Notes: a model not told the origin generated them from the letters alone. 64,000 nucleotides of DNA from Methylobacterium durans (GCF_003173715.1 NZ_CP029550.1:3192501-3256500); one strand, 5' to 3'. Shown: positions 16,153 through 26,974, counted from the first letter of the stretch. Translations and numbers: made by a program.

Positions 16153-17424
16153 GTGGCTGCCACCCTGGGGCTCCCCCTCAACCTCGCGACCTGGATCATC
16201 GCCGCCCTGGCGACGCTGGGCGTGATCCTGCGGCCCTTCTCCTGGCCCGAGGCGATCTGGGCGGGGCTCGGCGCGATCCTCCTCGTCGTGCTCGGCCTGA
16301 TGCCGTGGCATGTGGCGCTGGAAGGCGTCGCCAAGGGCACCGACGTCTACCTCTTCCTCGTCGGCATGATGCTGCTGTCGGAGATTGCCCGGAAGGAGGG
16401 CCTGTTCGACTGGCTCGCCGCCCACGCGGTGCGGGCCGCCAGGGGCTCGGCGACGCGGCTGTTCCTGCTCGTCTACGTCGTCGGCACGGTGGTGACGGTC
16501 TTCCTGTCGAACGACGCCTGCGCCGTGGTGCTGACCCCCGCCGTCTTCGCGGCCACCAAGGCCGCGGGAGTGAAGGAGCCGCTGCCCTACCTGCTCGTCT
16601 GCGCCTTCATCGCCAACGCGGCGAGCTTCGTGCTGCCGATCTCGAACCCCGCCAACCTCGTGGTCTTCGCCGAGCACATGCCGCCGCTGGGGCAGTGGCT
16701 CGCGACCTTCAGCCTTCCCTCGTTGCTCGCCATCGTGGCGACCTACGCGGCGCTCCGCCTCACGCAGAACGCGCAGTTGCAGGGCGAGACGGTCGCGACG
16801 GATGTCGAGACGCCGGCGCTCCCGCTCGGTGGCAAGGTCGCGGGCGCCGGCATCGTTGCCACGGGCGCGGTCCTGATCGGCGCCTCGTGGGCAGGGCTCG
16901 ACCTCGGTCTTCCGACCTTCGCCGCGGGCCTCGCCACCACGCTGGTCGTGCTCCTGATCAACCGCGGCGGCCTCGTCGCGGTCGTCAAGGACGTCTCGTG
17001 GAGCGTGCTGCCGCTGGTCGCCGGGCTGTTCGTCCTGGTCGAGGCCCTGGAGAAGACCGGCGTCCTGCGGATGCTGGCCGACCTCCTGAGAGACGCCGCG
17101 CGGGCCGACCCGTCCGCGACCGCCTGGGCCGGGGGCGCCCTCGTGGCGTTCGGCGCGAACCTCGTGAACAACCTGCCGGCGGGCCTGCTGGCGGGCGCCT
17201 CTGTGCAGGCCGCGCAGGTCCCGCAGACGGTCGCGGGCGCGATCCTGATCGGCATCGACCTCGGGCCGAACCTGTCGGTCACGGGCTCGCTGGCGACGAT
17301 CCTCTGGCTCACCGCGATCCGGCGCGAGGGCGAGGACGTCTCCGCGTGGCAGTTCCTGAAGCTCGGGCTCCTCGTGATGCCCCCGGCGCTCGTCCTGGCG
17401 CTCGCGGGCCTGATCCTCGTCTGA
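16153..17424 (+). CDS. ArsB/SLC13-like anion transporter
   Basis: A 423-residue membrane protein of the ArsB/NhaD (ion transporter) superfamily with about eleven hydrophobic segments. Paired conserved loops are FLSNDACAVVLTPAVFA with FVLPISNPANLVVF, and NLVNNLPAGLLAG with IGIDLGPNLSVTGSLATIL, the usual duplicated motifs. Family members export arsenite or exchange dicarboxylates or protons. No arsR, arsC or arsA gene is nearby, so an arsenic role is not supported by context. The start is GTG at 16153; a nearby ATG is out of frame. Confidence 0.8.
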   Translation: MAATLGLPLNLATWIIAALATLGVILRPFSWPEAIWAGLGAILLVVLGLMPWHVALEGVAKGTDVYLFLVGMMLLSEIARKEGLFDWLAAHAVRAARGSATRLFLLVYVVGTVVTVFLSNDACAVVLTPAVFAATKAAGVKEPLPYLLVCAFIANAASFVLPISNPANLVVFAEHMPPLGQWLATFSLPSLLAIVATYAALRLTQNAQLQGETVATDVETPALPLGGKVAGAGIVATGAVLIGASWAGLDLGLPTFAAGLATTLVVLLINRGGLVAVVKDVSWSVLPLVAGLFVLVEALEKTGVLRMLADLLRDAARADPSATAWAGGALVAFGANLVNNLPAGLLAGASVQAAQVPQTVAGAILIGIDLGPNLSVTGSLATILWLTAIRREGEDVSAWQFLKLGLLVMPPALVLALAGLILV

Positions 17425-17458
17425 TCCCGATACCGTCCGGTCCGGAGGGGTGCCCCAC

Positions 17459-18430
17459 GTGAACGCAGCGCTGCTCTACCCCTTCATCATCGTGGCCGGC
17501 TGCCTGCAGGCGCTCGGCAATTCCATGAACGCGCAGCTGCGCGGCTGCCTCGTCAACCCGTTCCTGGCAGCCGCGATCTCCTTCCTGCCGATCGTCTTCG
17601 TCTTCGCGACCCTGTTCCTCGTCATGCCGACGCCGCTGCCGGGCCTCGACGGCCTCGGCCGCATGCCCTGGTACGCGCCGCTCGGCGGGCTCGCGGGTGC
17701 CGTCGCGGTCTTCGGCGGCCTCGCCCTCGTCGACAAGGTCGGGGCCGGTCCCTTCAACGGGCTGACGCTGACCGCCAACATCCTGACCTCGCTGGCGCTG
17801 GATGCCCTCGGCCTGTTCGGCCTCCAGGGAAGCGGGTTCAAGCCGATGCCCTGGCTCGGCGGCCTGCTGATGGCCGTCGGCGTGATCTTCATCGCGCGCG
17901 TCACGCCCGACAAGGGGCCAGAGGCAGGGGAGGGGGCAGGGGCAGGGGCAGGGGCAGGGGAGGGGGCGGATGCGGGGCATGGCCTCAACCCGAAGCTGCT
18001 CTATCCCTTCATCGTCGTCGCGGGCGCGCTCCAGGCCATCGGCGTGGCCTGGAACGCGCAGCTCCGCACGGCCCTGACGAACCCCTGGCTCGCGGCCCTC
18101 GTCTCGTTCCTGCCCGTCGTCTTCACCTTCGTGCTCGTCTTTCTGTTGCGGCCGAACCCGCTGCCGCGGCGCGAGGACGTCGCGGGTATGCGCTGGTGGA
18201 TGCCGCTCGCCGGCCTCACGGGCGCCGTGGCGGTGTTCGCGGGCCTCCTGTTCGTGGACAAGGTCGGCGCGGGCGCCTTCAACGGACTTCTGATCACCGC
18301 CAACCTGCTGACCTCGGTGGCGCTCGACCATTTCGGCTGGATCGGCATGAAGCAGGTGCGGGCCGGTCCCGCGCGCCTCGGCGGGGCGGCGCTGATGGTG
18401 GCGGGCATCGCCCTGATCTCGCTGTTCTGA
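17459..18430 (+). CDS. duplicated DMT-family transporter (YdcZ/DUF606 x2)
   Basis: Two ~145-residue DUF606/YdcZ halves are fused in one protein: LLYPFIIVAGCLQALGNSMN and LLYPFIVVAGALQAIGVAWN open the two halves, and each has a VDKVGAG(P/A)FNGL motif. YdcZ-type proteins are small drug/metabolite exporters with about four to five helices each, so the fusion acts as a ready-made dimer. GTG at 17459 is preferred because GGAGGGG at 17443-17449 is spaced properly from it, whereas the GTG at 17450 touches that site. The linker is a Glu/Ala/Gly repeat. Confidence 0.8.
   Translation: MNAALLYPFIIVAGCLQALGNSMNAQLRGCLVNPFLAAAISFLPIVFVFATLFLVMPTPLPGLDGLGRMPWYAPLGGLAGAVAVFGGLALVDKVGAGPFNGLTLTANILTSLALDALGLFGLQGSGFKPMPWLGGLLMAVGVIFIARVTPDKGPEAGEGAGAGAGAGEGADAGHGLNPKLLYPFIVVAGALQAIGVAWNAQLRTALTNPWLAALVSFLPVVFTFVLVFLLRPNPLPRREDVAGMRWWMPLAGLTGAVAVFAGLLFVDKVGAGAFNGLLITANLLTSVALDHFGWIGMKQVRAGPARLGGAALMVAGIALISLF
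17921..17967 (+). repeat. GGGGCA/GGGGAG microsatellite inside transporter linker
   Basis: About seven units of six bases (GGGGCA with GGGGAG variants) encode an alternating Glu-Ala-Gly linker between the two transporter halves. Because the unit is six bases, slippage changes linker length by two residues without breaking the frame. Confidence 0.8.
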
Positions 18431-18442
18431 CGGCCCGGGACG

Positions 18443-19798
18443 ATGCGGACCAAGCTGGCCTGGCTCCTGCGCCGGCGGACGCTCCTGCTGGCGGCGGCCC
18501 TCGTCCTGGCGGTCGGTGCCGGGGCGGCCTGGTCCCTGCTGCAGGCGACAGTCCTGACGATCGCGGTCGCCCCGCGCGACGGGACCGAGCCGGAGCTGAT
18601 CAAGGCCTACGCCGACGCCCTCGACGCCGGCGGTGAGGGGATCCGGTTCAGGATCCTGTCCTTCGACGATGTGCGCGAGAGCGCCGCCGCCCTCCAAGAC
18701 GGGCGCGCCGATCTCGCCGTCGTCCGGCCCGACGTGCTGCTGCCGACCAACGGGCTGACCCTGGCGATCCTGCGCGACCAGGCCATGATCATCGCCTCGC
18801 CCGACCCGGGCGCCATCAGGACCTTCCCGAAGCTCTCCGGCAAGCGGCTCGGCATCGCCGCGCATCGGGACGCCGACTTCTCGCTGCTCCAGACCATCCT
18901 CGGATATTACGGGCTCGCCCTGGAGGCGGACACGGGCGGCGGACCCGCCCGCGACCGGGCCGTGCGCCTCGTCCGGGTGGAGCAGGAGGCCGTCGCGGCG
19001 GCCTTCCGCGAGCGCCGCATCGACGCCTTCGTCAGCATCATCGCGCCCTCGGCGCCGAAGGCCCTGGCCCTCGTGGGCGCCGTGCGCTCCGCGGCCCGCA
19101 CCGGCAGGGTCGAGTTCGTCGCGGTCGAGGACGACGGTGCCGTGATCGAGCGGTTCCCGAAGCTCCAATCGGTGACGGTGCCGGGCGGATTGTTCGGCGG
19201 CGACCCGAAGCTGCCGGCCGACGACGTCAAGACGGTCGGGGCCTCCTACCGGCTGATGGCGCGCGCCTCCCTGAGCCGGGCCGTCGCCGCGGACGTGACC
19301 CAGCAGCTCTTCGAGAAGCGGACAGCGGCCGCGCGGGCGACGGAGGCCGCCGAATACGTCCAGGCGCCGGCCTACGACACGACGGCGGCAGCCACCAGCG
19401 CGCGCATCCCGATCCATCCGGGGGCGATCGACTATTTCGAGCGCGAGCAGCACGGCTTCGTCGACCGCTACGGCGACACGCTCTACCTCCTCGGCGCCCT
19501 CGCCGGTGGCCTCGTCTCGGTCCTGGCGTGGATCCGCCAGCGCTTGGCCGGCCTGCGCCGGGAGCGCATCGACGAGATCATGGACCGGCTGATCGACGTG
19601 ATCGGTCTCGCCCGCGGCACGGGGGATCGGCTCGAACTGGACAGGCTGAGCGCCGAGATCGACGCGCTGGCCGCGGACACGGTCCGCTACGCCCGCGAGC
19701 GGGAGCCGGATCCGCGCACGATGTCGGCCGTGTCCATCGCCATCGAGACGGCGCGGGCGACCCTGCAGGATGCTCGGCGCCGGACGGGCTCCCCGTAG
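18443..19798 (+). CDS. TAXI-family TRAP solute-binding protein, membrane anchored
   Basis: A 451-residue protein with an N-terminal signal-anchor (LLLAAALVLAVGAGAAWSLL), a TAXI-type binding domain (LTIAVAPRDGTEPELIKAYA..., LSGKRLGIAAHRDADFSLLQ), and a second hydrophobic helix near residue 350 (LYLLGALAGGLVSVLAWI). A charged helical tail follows. TAXI proteins bind small organic acids for TRAP transporters. No TRAP membrane subunits are next to it, and the extra C-terminal helix suggests a sensory or orphan role. It follows the DMT gene by 12 bp. Confidence 0.75.
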   Translation: MRTKLAWLLRRRTLLLAAALVLAVGAGAAWSLLQATVLTIAVAPRDGTEPELIKAYADALDAGGEGIRFRILSFDDVRESAAALQDGRADLAVVRPDVLLPTNGLTLAILRDQAMIIASPDPGAIRTFPKLSGKRLGIAAHRDADFSLLQTILGYYGLALEADTGGGPARDRAVRLVRVEQEAVAAAFRERRIDAFVSIIAPSAPKALALVGAVRSAARTGRVEFVAVEDDGAVIERFPKLQSVTVPGGLFGGDPKLPADDVKTVGASYRLMARASLSRAVAADVTQQLFEKRTAAARATEAAEYVQAPAYDTTAAATSARIPIHPGAIDYFEREQHGFVDRYGDTLYLLGALAGGLVSVLAWIRQRLAGLRRERIDEIMDRLIDVIGLARGTGDRLELDRLSAEIDALAADTVRYAREREPDPRTMSAVSIAIETARATLQDARRRTGSP

Positions 19799-20436
19799 AG
19801 CCGGAGGCGGACGGCGTCGATGGCGGCGCCGCAGGCCCGCGGTCGCGGGTCCGGGCCGCCCGGTGATTGACGGCGGCCGTTTTCACGACCACCTGCGCGT
19901 GATACCCCGTCGGTCCATCCTCCCATCGGCTTCCCGGATCGTGCCCGCGCCCGCCTCGCTGTCGGTGCAGCGCGAGGGGCGCCGGACCGGCCGGGCCGAT
20001 GTTTTTTCGCGCCGAGCGGGCCGGGATGGCACGGGGAACAGTCAAGCCGAGGGCCGAGTGACCGCAGACGCTGAAGACGACATCGCTTCCGGTCCCTGGC
20101 GCTTCTCGGTCGCCCCCAGATGGATTGGACAGATGCAGGCGTAGCGTGAAGGGGAAATGACCTCCATCGTTCCTCCATGCTGTACTAAATGCTGTACTTC
20201 GTCGGAGCAGAAGGGTGCGTCTCAGTCTGAAGTGGCTCGTGCAAAGGTGGAAAAATCGTGCGTCCTGCCTCGTGCTGGTAGGCTCGCTCGAACTCGCTCG
20301 AACTCGCTTGAGCCGCGTTCAGCCAAGTGTTGCCGGCGCCGTTGCCAGATTGGCCACCAGATCCTCGGGATGCCCAGTCTCGGCCAACCCCTGACGTCAT
20401 TCGTTCTGGAACGGTGAGACGGATCAGAAGCCTCGG
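19799..20436. other. gene-free stretch with a short tandem repeat
   Basis: No convincing gene was found. It includes a 10-bp unit CTCGCTCGAA repeated almost three times at 20283-20311, and marks the change from core-like DNA to the accessory region. Confidence 0.5.
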
Positions 20437-20853
20437 ATGAAGTTGATCCTGGCTTCCGATAAGCGAAGGTTATCAGCACCGGTCCAAGCGCCCGATTATC
20501 CACGCAAGCGAGCCAGAAGAGCGCGGGGCTGGTCCGAGCCACGGCCTGATCCAGACCACGAGCGCTATCTCGTCTGGCTGGAGCGGGAACACGCACACCT
20601 GGTGCAGGCCACGCGCCATCTGGCCGACTGGAAGCGGCGCGTGCTGGATCAGATGATCGTCGTCGAGGACATGCGGGCGAAAGGCTACGACACTCGGCTC
20701 GCCGAAACCCTCCTAGCGACGACGCAGCGCACGCTGGCGGAGGGCCATCGGCACCGGCAACTCATCCTGCAGGTCCTGGCCACCTCCCGTCAGTCCAGCG
20801 ACAGGCGAGGCAGTCGAGCGCAAAGGAGAGGATGCGACGGCTCAGCTCACTGA
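20437..20853 (+). CDS. hypothetical protein, 138 aa
   Basis: A basic N-terminus (RKRARRARGW) is followed by a charged helical stretch (HERYLVWLEREHAHLVQATRHLADWKRRVLDQ...) with heptad-like leucines, suggesting a coiled coil. No family was recognised. Its GC content matches the left-hand region rather than the AT-rich gene that follows. Confidence 0.5.
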   Translation: MKLILASDKRRLSAPVQAPDYPRKRARRARGWSEPRPDPDHERYLVWLEREHAHLVQATRHLADWKRRVLDQMIVVEDMRAKGYDTRLAETLLATTQRTLAEGHRHRQLILQVLATSRQSSDRRGSRAQRRGCDGSAH

Positions 20854-21187
20854 GCGCACTCCGCATCGTGCGCACCGATAAGAAAATCTGACGATATTTT
20901 CCGAGCATTAGAGAATATTCATTCATAAATACTAAGATGTACTTATAATATTTCCTAGATGAAAATGTAAGTTTAACACAATATAGGAGTATGACGACAT
21001 AACTGTTACAGCAAAGCCGCACTCGATTGCGAATTATGATCAGGAGCCGCACTAATCTGGCTGCCATAAAGGCGGCGCCTGGATTTTTCAGTGTTCAGCA
21101 TATTTTATAGCCCCTTCCAGATGAAGCGACACGCATATTTCGTATCGCTCCATCAGAAGTAAATTATAATATTTGGGGGAGCGGAAT
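20854..21187. other. AT-rich intergenic region before the AAA ATPase
   Basis: An abrupt fall in GC content with many TATA-like hexamers and no gene. The shift coincides with the start of the foreign-looking ATPase gene, so it is the likely left border of a transferred segment and probably holds that gene's promoter. Confidence 0.5.
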
Positions 21188-23470
21188 TTGTTAAAGAAGA
21201 TTCAGCTTATAAGAAACATTGGACAATTTGATAATGTCAATGGAGGGCAATTTGATCTCACTAAGTTAACATTGATATATGCTGAAAATGGGAGAGGAAA
21301 GACAACTTTAGCAGCCATATTGAAATCTGCCTCAACCGGCGATGTGAATCTTGTAAACGAGCGTCGCCGTCTTACTGCAACACATGACCCACACATTATT
21401 TTGCGCGATCAAACAGGGTCGATCGCATTTCAGAATGGTACTTGGTCTAGACTGCTGCCGCAAATTGCAGTGTTCGATGACCAGTTCGTTTCTGATAACA
21501 TATGTTCAGGTATAGAAATTGCCGCCGAGCATCGGCAAAATATTCATGAGTTTATTCTTGGTGCCCAGGGGGTCAGCTTAAATGCCGAACTCCAACGGCA
21601 TGTTGCAGCCATAGAAGGGCATAATAAGCGACTTCGGTCGCTTCCCGATGCAATCCCTGCTTATGTACGCGGCCGGTTCAATGTGGATGCCTTCTGCGCG
21701 CTTGAGGCGCGAGCAGACATTGATGAAGCCATTGCAGAAGCGGAGCGCAGCCTAGCTGCTGCGCATGCCGCTGACGCCGTTCGCACGAAGCCGGGCTTCG
21801 AGCCATTAAACCTGCCGGCGTTTGATGTAGCGGAGTTGAATTCCGTCCTGCTGCGTGGCCTCGCAGATCTAGAAGCAGAGGCGGCGTCCCGTGTTCGGGC
21901 CCACATCAAAACGCTAGGTGTGGGTGGCGAAGCTTGGATTGCAGACGGCGTATCTCTTATATCAGACGACAGTTGTCCTTTTTGCGCCCAAGATCTAACT
22001 CTATCTCCTGTAATAGTGCATTATCAAGCTTATTTCAGTGAAAACTATCAAGAGCTAAAAGCTGCCATAGTCAGCCAAGGCAAATCCATTACCGCGACAC
22101 ATGGGAGAGACGTACCTGCCGCTTTTGAAAGAGATTTTCGAGTGGCTGTACAAACACAGGAATTTTGGAATGCATTTACGTCTATTCCCGCCATCGAAAT
22201 AGATACAGTAGAAGTGGCTCGAGCTTGGAAAGTGGCCCGGGAAGGTGTGATAAAAATTTTCCGGGATAAACATGCAGCACCTCTCGATTGTATAGAGATG
22301 TCGGAGGACATTGTTGCTGCAATTGATACTTATCATCAGATAAGGCAGGAAGTTCTCGATCTGTCGGCGGCTTACCAGTCCTACAATGAGCCTATAGCTC
22401 TCGTCAGAGAGCGGACTGAGGGTACTAATGCAGCTGTGCTGGAAGCTGATCTTGCGGAACTGCGAGCGAGAAAAGCTCGTTTCGCTCCTGACATTACTGC
22501 AGCGTGTCAGGCATATGTCGACGAAAAGGCTGCTAAAATTGCAACTGAACGTTTGCGCGACCAAGCACGCGCGGCGCTTGACCAATACAGAACCGCGATT
22601 TTTCCCACATATGAGACAGCTATCAATGAATACCTACGGCGTCTCGGAGCTTCTTTTAGGGTGACCGGAGTCCAATCCGTCAACAACCGAGGCGGATCGT
22701 CATGTAATTATAGCGTACTCATTAATGCGGTTCCTGTATCCATTACTTCAGTCAGTGGCCTAAGTTTTCGAAATACATTGAGTGCGGGCGACCGAAATAC
22801 CCTAGCTCTGGCATTCTTCTTCGCTTCTCTTGATCATGACCATAATATCGGAGATAAAATTGTGGTTATTGATGACCCAATGACTAGCTTAGATGAGCAT
22901 CGCAATAGAAATACAATAAGTGAGATGCGAAAACTCCTAAATCGTGTCAGTCAAATGATTGTTCTTTCGCACTCAAAGACATTTCTTTGCCCGCTGTGGA
23001 AAGACGCTGCACCTAGTCAACGATCAGAGTTGAGGTTAGATCGGGTGCGCGACGGCCAAAATCGGGACTCAACAACGATTACTTCTTGGAATGTACACGA
23101 CGATTGTGTTTCAGAAAATGATCGCCGCCATGAAATTGTGATGTCTTATATTCAAAATGCCGATCCATCTATCGAGCGTTCTGTTGCCGAGTCTCTTAGG
23201 CCGATGCTGGAGGCTTACCTTCGAGTAGGATACCCAGATCTTTTCCAGCCTGGAGCAATGATTGGGCCATTCATAAATATATGTAAGCAGAGATTGGGAA
23301 CTCCAAACGAAGTGCTAAATAGAAATGACATAGTTGAGCTTGATGATCTAAGGGAATATGCGAACACATTTCATCATGACTCAAATACTGCTAATTTAAC
23401 TGTCTTGATAAATGGAGCTGAGCTTTCAAATTTCTGCCAAAGAGTTATCCAGTTTATTAGGCGTACATGA
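21188..23470 (+). CDS. AAA_13-family ATPase with zinc-hook motif (RloC-like)
   Basis: A 760-residue SMC/Rad50-like ATPase. Walker A is ENGRGKTT at residues 33-40, and Walker B is KIVVIDDPMTSLDEHR near residue 560, preceded by the signature-like SGLSFRNTLSAGDRNTLAL. Between them are coiled-coil stretches and a CPFC at residues 263-266 that could form a zinc hook. RloC and PrrC anticodon nucleases share this AAA_13 layout, but the PrrC-type nuclease residues were not identified, so nuclease activity is unproven. TTG at 21188 fits the GGGGGAGCGG ribosome site; TTG at 21173 overlaps it. Codon use and GC content differ sharply from the core genes, indicating transfer. A role in phage defence is likely. 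Confidence 0.75.
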   Translation: MLKKIQLIRNIGQFDNVNGGQFDLTKLTLIYAENGRGKTTLAAILKSASTGDVNLVNERRRLTATHDPHIILRDQTGSIAFQNGTWSRLLPQIAVFDDQFVSDNICSGIEIAAEHRQNIHEFILGAQGVSLNAELQRHVAAIEGHNKRLRSLPDAIPAYVRGRFNVDAFCALEARADIDEAIAEAERSLAAAHAADAVRTKPGFEPLNLPAFDVAELNSVLLRGLADLEAEAASRVRAHIKTLGVGGEAWIADGVSLISDDSCPFCAQDLTLSPVIVHYQAYFSENYQELKAAIVSQGKSITATHGRDVPAAFERDFRVAVQTQEFWNAFTSIPAIEIDTVEVARAWKVAREGVIKIFRDKHAAPLDCIEMSEDIVAAIDTYHQIRQEVLDLSAAYQSYNEPIALVRERTEGTNAAVLEADLAELRARKARFAPDITAACQAYVDEKAAKIATERLRDQARAALDQYRTAIFPTYETAINEYLRRLGASFRVTGVQSVNNRGGSSCNYSVLINAVPVSITSVSGLSFRNTLSAGDRNTLALAFFFASLDHDHNIGDKIVVIDDPMTSLDEHRNRNTISEMRKLLNRVSQMIVLSHSKTFLCPLWKDAAPSQRSELRLDRVRDGQNRDSTTITSWNVHDDCVSENDRRHEIVMSYIQNADPSIERSVAESLRPMLEAYLRVGYPDLFQPGAMIGPFINICKQRLGTPNEVLNRNDIVELDDLREYANTFHHDSNTANLTVLINGAELSNFCQRVIQFIRRT

Positions 23471-23747
23471 GATGATTCCTCGTGCTCGCCAAGACGCCTT
23501 GGAGGGGCGGGTTCTCGCGTTGGCTGAGGCGGCCGACGCTTTCCGTCAAGCATGGTCGCGGGCCACGCGCACTCACACCCATCTAAAGCCAAGCCGTTAC
23601 CGCACCACGAATGGAGCGGCCACAGCCCGGCGCGCATGGGCAAGCGTGGCAGATAGCGGAGGTAGAGCGTGGGGAAGAAAAAGGACCTGCGGCGCACTGA
23701 ACCGCTCCGGGATTTTCGGAGGCTCCAACTCTTGAGAGACTGGAGCC

Positions 23748-24976
<1,229 letters not shown>

Positions 24977-25437
24977 TCCAAACCAAACAGCCTCCGGGAA
25001 ACCCGGTGCGGTTCACACCGTGGAGGCACTGGAGGCTGAGCGCCTGTTGGCGGGGCCACACCCCGCCACTCCCCACGACGATGACGATGAGCTTGGCCCG
25101 GTTGCCATCTACATGACCAAAGGCGACAGGCGCCGCCTGCGCCTTCTCGGGCTCAGCCTCGGTAACATGTCCCTGCAGCGTATGGGCACTCGGCCCTGGA
25201 ACGCTTTCCTGGAGAGCCATGGGCAGCCTAGGCTCACGCCCGTCCTACAAGGGAAGCAATTGGCTGAGGAGGCGGACTAGGACCTGAACCGATCAGCTTG
25301 GCCGTACGGAGGATCGCTCAGGGTGGAAAGCCAACACCCGCCAAACTACTGACGTCGAAAAGCCCTCCCTGAGCTTTGTTGAATGACAAAGATATTTCAT
25401 TCAAGACAAGTCGCACGCCATGCAAAGAAGCTTTTAA

Positions 25438-26103
25438 CTATGATGAACTGACACGTAGTCGGTCAAGTATAGAAACGATAACTTTTAACAGCAAATCGAG
25501 TTCCATTTTAGATGGTTCTGTTTCAAGATCGCCATGCACAATTCTATTCCGCATACTAATAAGACTTCTCACCTTACCTTCGACCTCAGGATCAATATAT
25601 CCATTCATAGCCAATGTCTGAATAATCGTTCCCGGTGAATATGGGCGTTTGTCCGACGCGGGCTCAACGATACGCGCAATCGCCTCCAACAAAGACCAAC
25701 CGACAAGGAATGCCGCTCGAGGCTGCGCGTGTTTGATTAATTCGGTCACCTCAGTTAGGTGGCGCCGGACGATTTCGGGCGTACTGGCAGGGATCGAAAT
25801 ACCTGCCTGTGTGTCTCCGCCAACAAACATTATCCGTAATTGCCAATCGTGATGGCGTTCGAAAAGCTGTTGTATGCGCTTTAGACTTAAATCAGCATGT
25901 GGAGTTTTCCGATTTTTTACTTCTATAGCAATTTTATGATCACCTTTTAAAGCAATCGCATCAGGCCTGTAGCCACCCATAAATTCAGGCAATCGGTCTG
26001 GCCCTGGATATGGGACAAAATCGTACCCTTTTGCCTCATAGTGGGGCCTCAACCTTTCGATGAAGTGGCGCTCGGTCTCCTGGAACTCTTGAGCCATCGT
26101 CAT
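25438..26103 (-). CDS. PD-(D/E)XK nuclease-like protein with C-terminal HEPN-like motif
   Basis: A 221-residue protein. The N-terminal half fits a restriction-endonuclease fold: Asp48 in GYRPDAIAL and Glu61-x-Lys63 in KIAIEVKNR. The C-terminal half has a helical domain ending with RNRIVHGD, where Arg185 to His190 matches the R-x4-6-H RNase motif of HEPN proteins. REase_AHJR-like proteins combine such parts; the match is by motif only. The ATG at 26103 overlaps the stop of the RusA-like gene (ATGA), so the two are co-translated; a TTG at 26118 is less likely. The gene is AT-rich relative to the host. It could be a defence nuclease with an abortive-infection module. Confidence 0.6.
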   Translation of the reverse strand: MTMAQEFQETERHFIERLRPHYEAKGYDFVPYPGPDRLPEFMGGYRPDAIALKGDHKIAIEVKNRKTPHADLSLKRIQQLFERHHDWQLRIMFVGGDTQAGISIPASTPEIVRRHLTEVTELIKHAQPRAAFLVGWSLLEAIARIVEPASDKRPYSPGTIIQTLAMNGYIDPEVEGKVRSLISMRNRIVHGDLETEPSKMELDLLLKVIVSILDRLRVSSS

Positions 26104-26515
26104 TTTGCTTTTCTCCAACTCATGTCGTCAATTACACGGATGTAGACAACAGGAGGATCTAAATCCAAAGCTTGAGCAAGTTGCTCGCTTGGATCTTCAA
26201 AAACCCATTCAATCCCAGGCTCAAACTTTTGCACATGAACGCTTTCTACAAAATTATCATCCTTATATCCAACGTTTATTAGCGCATCCATGATTGGTTT
26301 TACTATATTGTCCACATCGCCAACCATTGGATCCGTTGGAAAGTAATAGATAGTTATTGCTGCGGGGCACTCGTAGAGAAATCCTATCTCATCCGTCTCA
26401 TAGGCACGAGCTTGTCCTCTGCTTCTTACGGCTGCCTTCCATCGCTCCTTTGAGGCGCTGCTTCCCTGCAGAGAAATGGGCGTCCCCTCCAACACCAATT
26501 CAAAAGGGTATAGGG
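26100..26515 (-). CDS. RusA-like Holliday-junction endonuclease (5' end cut by IS3)
   Basis: The core motif GDVDNIVKPIMDALINVGYKD matches the RusA family D-x-DN-x2-K-x4-D pattern that holds the metal-binding aspartates. RusA enzymes resolve Holliday junctions as dimers. The fragment begins TLYPFELVLEGTP exactly at the IS3 boundary at 26515; probably only the start codon and promoter are lost. An in-frame reading from inside the IS would add ~36 unrelated residues. Expression now would need read-through from the IS. Confidence 0.7.
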
Positions 26516-26599
26516 TGTCCGCCGTCAGCGCTCCTGAGACACATCGAGGCCCTTCACGAACGGAGGATGGCTGGTTCATCGTAGTCCTGAGGCACGACG

Positions 26600-26974
26600 A
26601 TGAAGCAGACATCCGGACTGGCACGCAAGCCGGCAGACGCGGTGATCAAAGACATCCGCCGGGCCACCCGCCGGCAGTTCTCGGCCGAGGAGAAGATCCG
26701 CATCGTGCTGGAGGGCCTGCGCGGCGAGGACAGTATCGCCGAGCTGTGTCGGCGCGAGGGCATCGCCAGCTCGATGTACTACGGCTGGTCCAAGGAGTTC
26801 CTGGAAGCCGGTAAGAAGCGGCTGGCGGGCGACACGGCGCGGGCGGCGACAGCAGACGAAGTCAAGGAGCTGCGCCGCGAGGCGGGCGCGCTGAAGGAGG
26901 TTGTGGCCGATCTCCTCCTGGAGAACCGCCTGCTCAAAAAAAGCATGAGCGGGGCTGGGGACGACGAGGCATGA
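26600..26974 (+). CDS. IS3-family transposase OrfA (copy A)
   Basis: A 124-residue OrfA with ATRRQFSAEEKIRIVLEGLR and GIASSMYYGWSKEF helix-turn-helix text and a leucine-rich C-terminal helix (ELRREAGALKEVVADLLLEN). Its stop overlaps the OrfB start by 4 bp. Confidence 0.9.
   Translation: MKQTSGLARKPADAVIKDIRRATRRQFSAEEKIRIVLEGLRGEDSIAELCRREGIASSMYYGWSKEFLEAGKKRLAGDTARAATADEVKELRREAGALKEVVADLLLENRLLKKSMSGAGDDEA

Noticed and set aside
17309..19453. A 714-residue open frame on the minus strand
   Set aside because: Antisense to the DMT and TAXI genes, without domain motifs.
19799..20436. tRNA gene or attachment site at the border of the accessory region
   Set aside because: No cloverleaf, no T-loop consensus and no direct repeat matching the other border was seen.
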